Below are positions 63,863 through 64,000 of a stretch of 64,000 nucleotides of DNA, one piece after another. The stretch lies in the NCBI RefSeq assembly GCF_900091435.1, contig NZ_FMCS01000010.1:244889-308888 (forward strand). The letters run 5' to 3'. The stretch is from Micromonospora chaiyaphumensis. GTDB lineage: Bacteria > Actinomycetota > Actinomycetes > Mycobacteriales > Micromonosporaceae. A program made the position numbers and the translations under genes. The stretch's first letter is position 1. Each line of letters begins with the position of its first letter. Under the pieces are notes generated by a model, which saw only the letters and a list, made by a program, of their open reading frames with translations, had not been told where the DNA came from and ran no database searches.

Positions 63863-64000
63863 TCAGCTGTTCCAGTACTGGCCGACGATGTCGGCGGCCT
63901 GCTGCTCCCACTGGGCGTAGGCGTCGGGGTAGGCCGAGACCTGCACGGTCTGGGCGGCCTCGGTCAGCGGCATGTCCTGCCAGCCGTCGACCTGCTTCAG
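63863..64000 (-). CDS. 3' end of an unidentified gene, possibly a cell-wall hydrolase
   Basis: Forty-five codons and a TGA are visible in frame to the window edge. The residues (LKQVDGWQDMPLTEAAQTVQ, then SAYPDAYAQWEQQAADIVGQ and YWNS) match the helical tail I associate with secreted actinobacterial peptidoglycan-active proteins, in which GWQ..PLT.AAQ.VQ.SA.P.AY..WE recurs. The catalytic domain lies outside the window, so the product name is a guess. The start is missing. Confidence 0.55.
   Translation of the reverse strand: MKQVDGWQDMPLTEAAQTVQVSAYPDAYAQWEQQAADIVGQYWNS

Noticed and set aside
1..64000. CRISPR array, prophage, transposon or secondary-metabolite cluster
   Set aside because: No regularly spaced repeats, integrase, transposase, terminase or polyketide/peptide synthetase modules are present.

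Overview
The window is 64 kb of very GC-rich chromosomal DNA, densely packed with genes that have strongly GC-biased third codon positions and frequent GTG starts and ATGA/GTGA stop-start overlaps. Gene content (GatCAB, LigA, FixAB-type Etf, AfsR-like and LacI/ROK/TetR regulators, SpoIIE-type phosphatases with a STAS protein, DUF6232 pairs) and the gene order point to an actinomycete, most likely a member of Micromonosporaceae (Micromonospora-like). That placement is inference from gene content and repeat types; no rRNA or tRNA gene is visible. I see no phage, insertion sequence or CRISPR array, so this reads as ordinary core plus lineage-specific chromosome.

Layout. 1-2.1 kb: 3' part of ilvD and a hypothetical gene, closed by a long palindromic terminator. 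2.1-9.2 kb: a carbohydrate operon on the minus strand (solute-binding lipoprotein, two permeases, GH2 beta-mannosidase; no ATPase gene) with a divergent LacI regulator; a consensus-like promoter and a CebR-like operator are visible. 9.2-17.9 kb: an EAL protein, a small PH-like membrane protein, a D-2-hydroxyacid dehydrogenase, a GAF-GAF-PP2C phosphatase, a PQQ-type sugar dehydrogenase lipoprotein and a membrane metallophosphoesterase. 17.9-20.3 kb: a large AceE/transketolase-like ThDP enzyme.

20.3-36.7 kb is an ancient actinobacterial block read leftwards: etfB-etfA, cysteine desulfurase, mnmA, a stand-alone MetE-like protein, ligA, gatC-gatA-gatB. The same order is known from Mycobacterium tuberculosis. 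Here it is interrupted by accessory genes: a VOC protein, an ADP-ribosylglycohydrolase, a membrane-anchored PemK/MazF-like protein and a GGDEF-EAL protein whose EAL domain carries a ~210-residue insertion.

36.7-46.3 kb: GNAT and DUF202 genes, a PLDc_N-type membrane protein, a large AfsR-like STAND regulator ending inside a convergent DrrAB-type ABC exporter, and an IlvG-like ThDP enzyme. 46.3-55 kb: enoyl-CoA hydratase, two paralogous DUF6232 membrane proteins around an NTF2-like gene, a coiled-coil protein, a rhodanese divergent from a GlxA/FtrA-type regulator, ribokinase, and two ABC systems. 55-61.1 kb: a ROK repressor divergent from a GH3 N-acetylglucosaminidase, a PP2C phosphatase facing a STAS anti-sigma antagonist, and a three-gene operon (membrane protein, DCC thiol oxidoreductase, TetR) preceded by two 14-bp palindromes that bracket a promoter. 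61.1-64 kb: GNAT, two unknown genes, and a Clp_N-domain protein with its own HTH, apparently transcribed as a leaderless mRNA from a promoter covered by two 17-bp palindromes. The last bases hold the 3' end of an unidentified gene.

The clearest new-looking material is regulatory: the doubled palindromes at 59.45 and 63.75 kb, the insertion inside the EAL domain at 24-26 kb, the orphan membrane-tethered PemK-like protein at 29 kb, and the recurrent GATCATGA-type palindromes.
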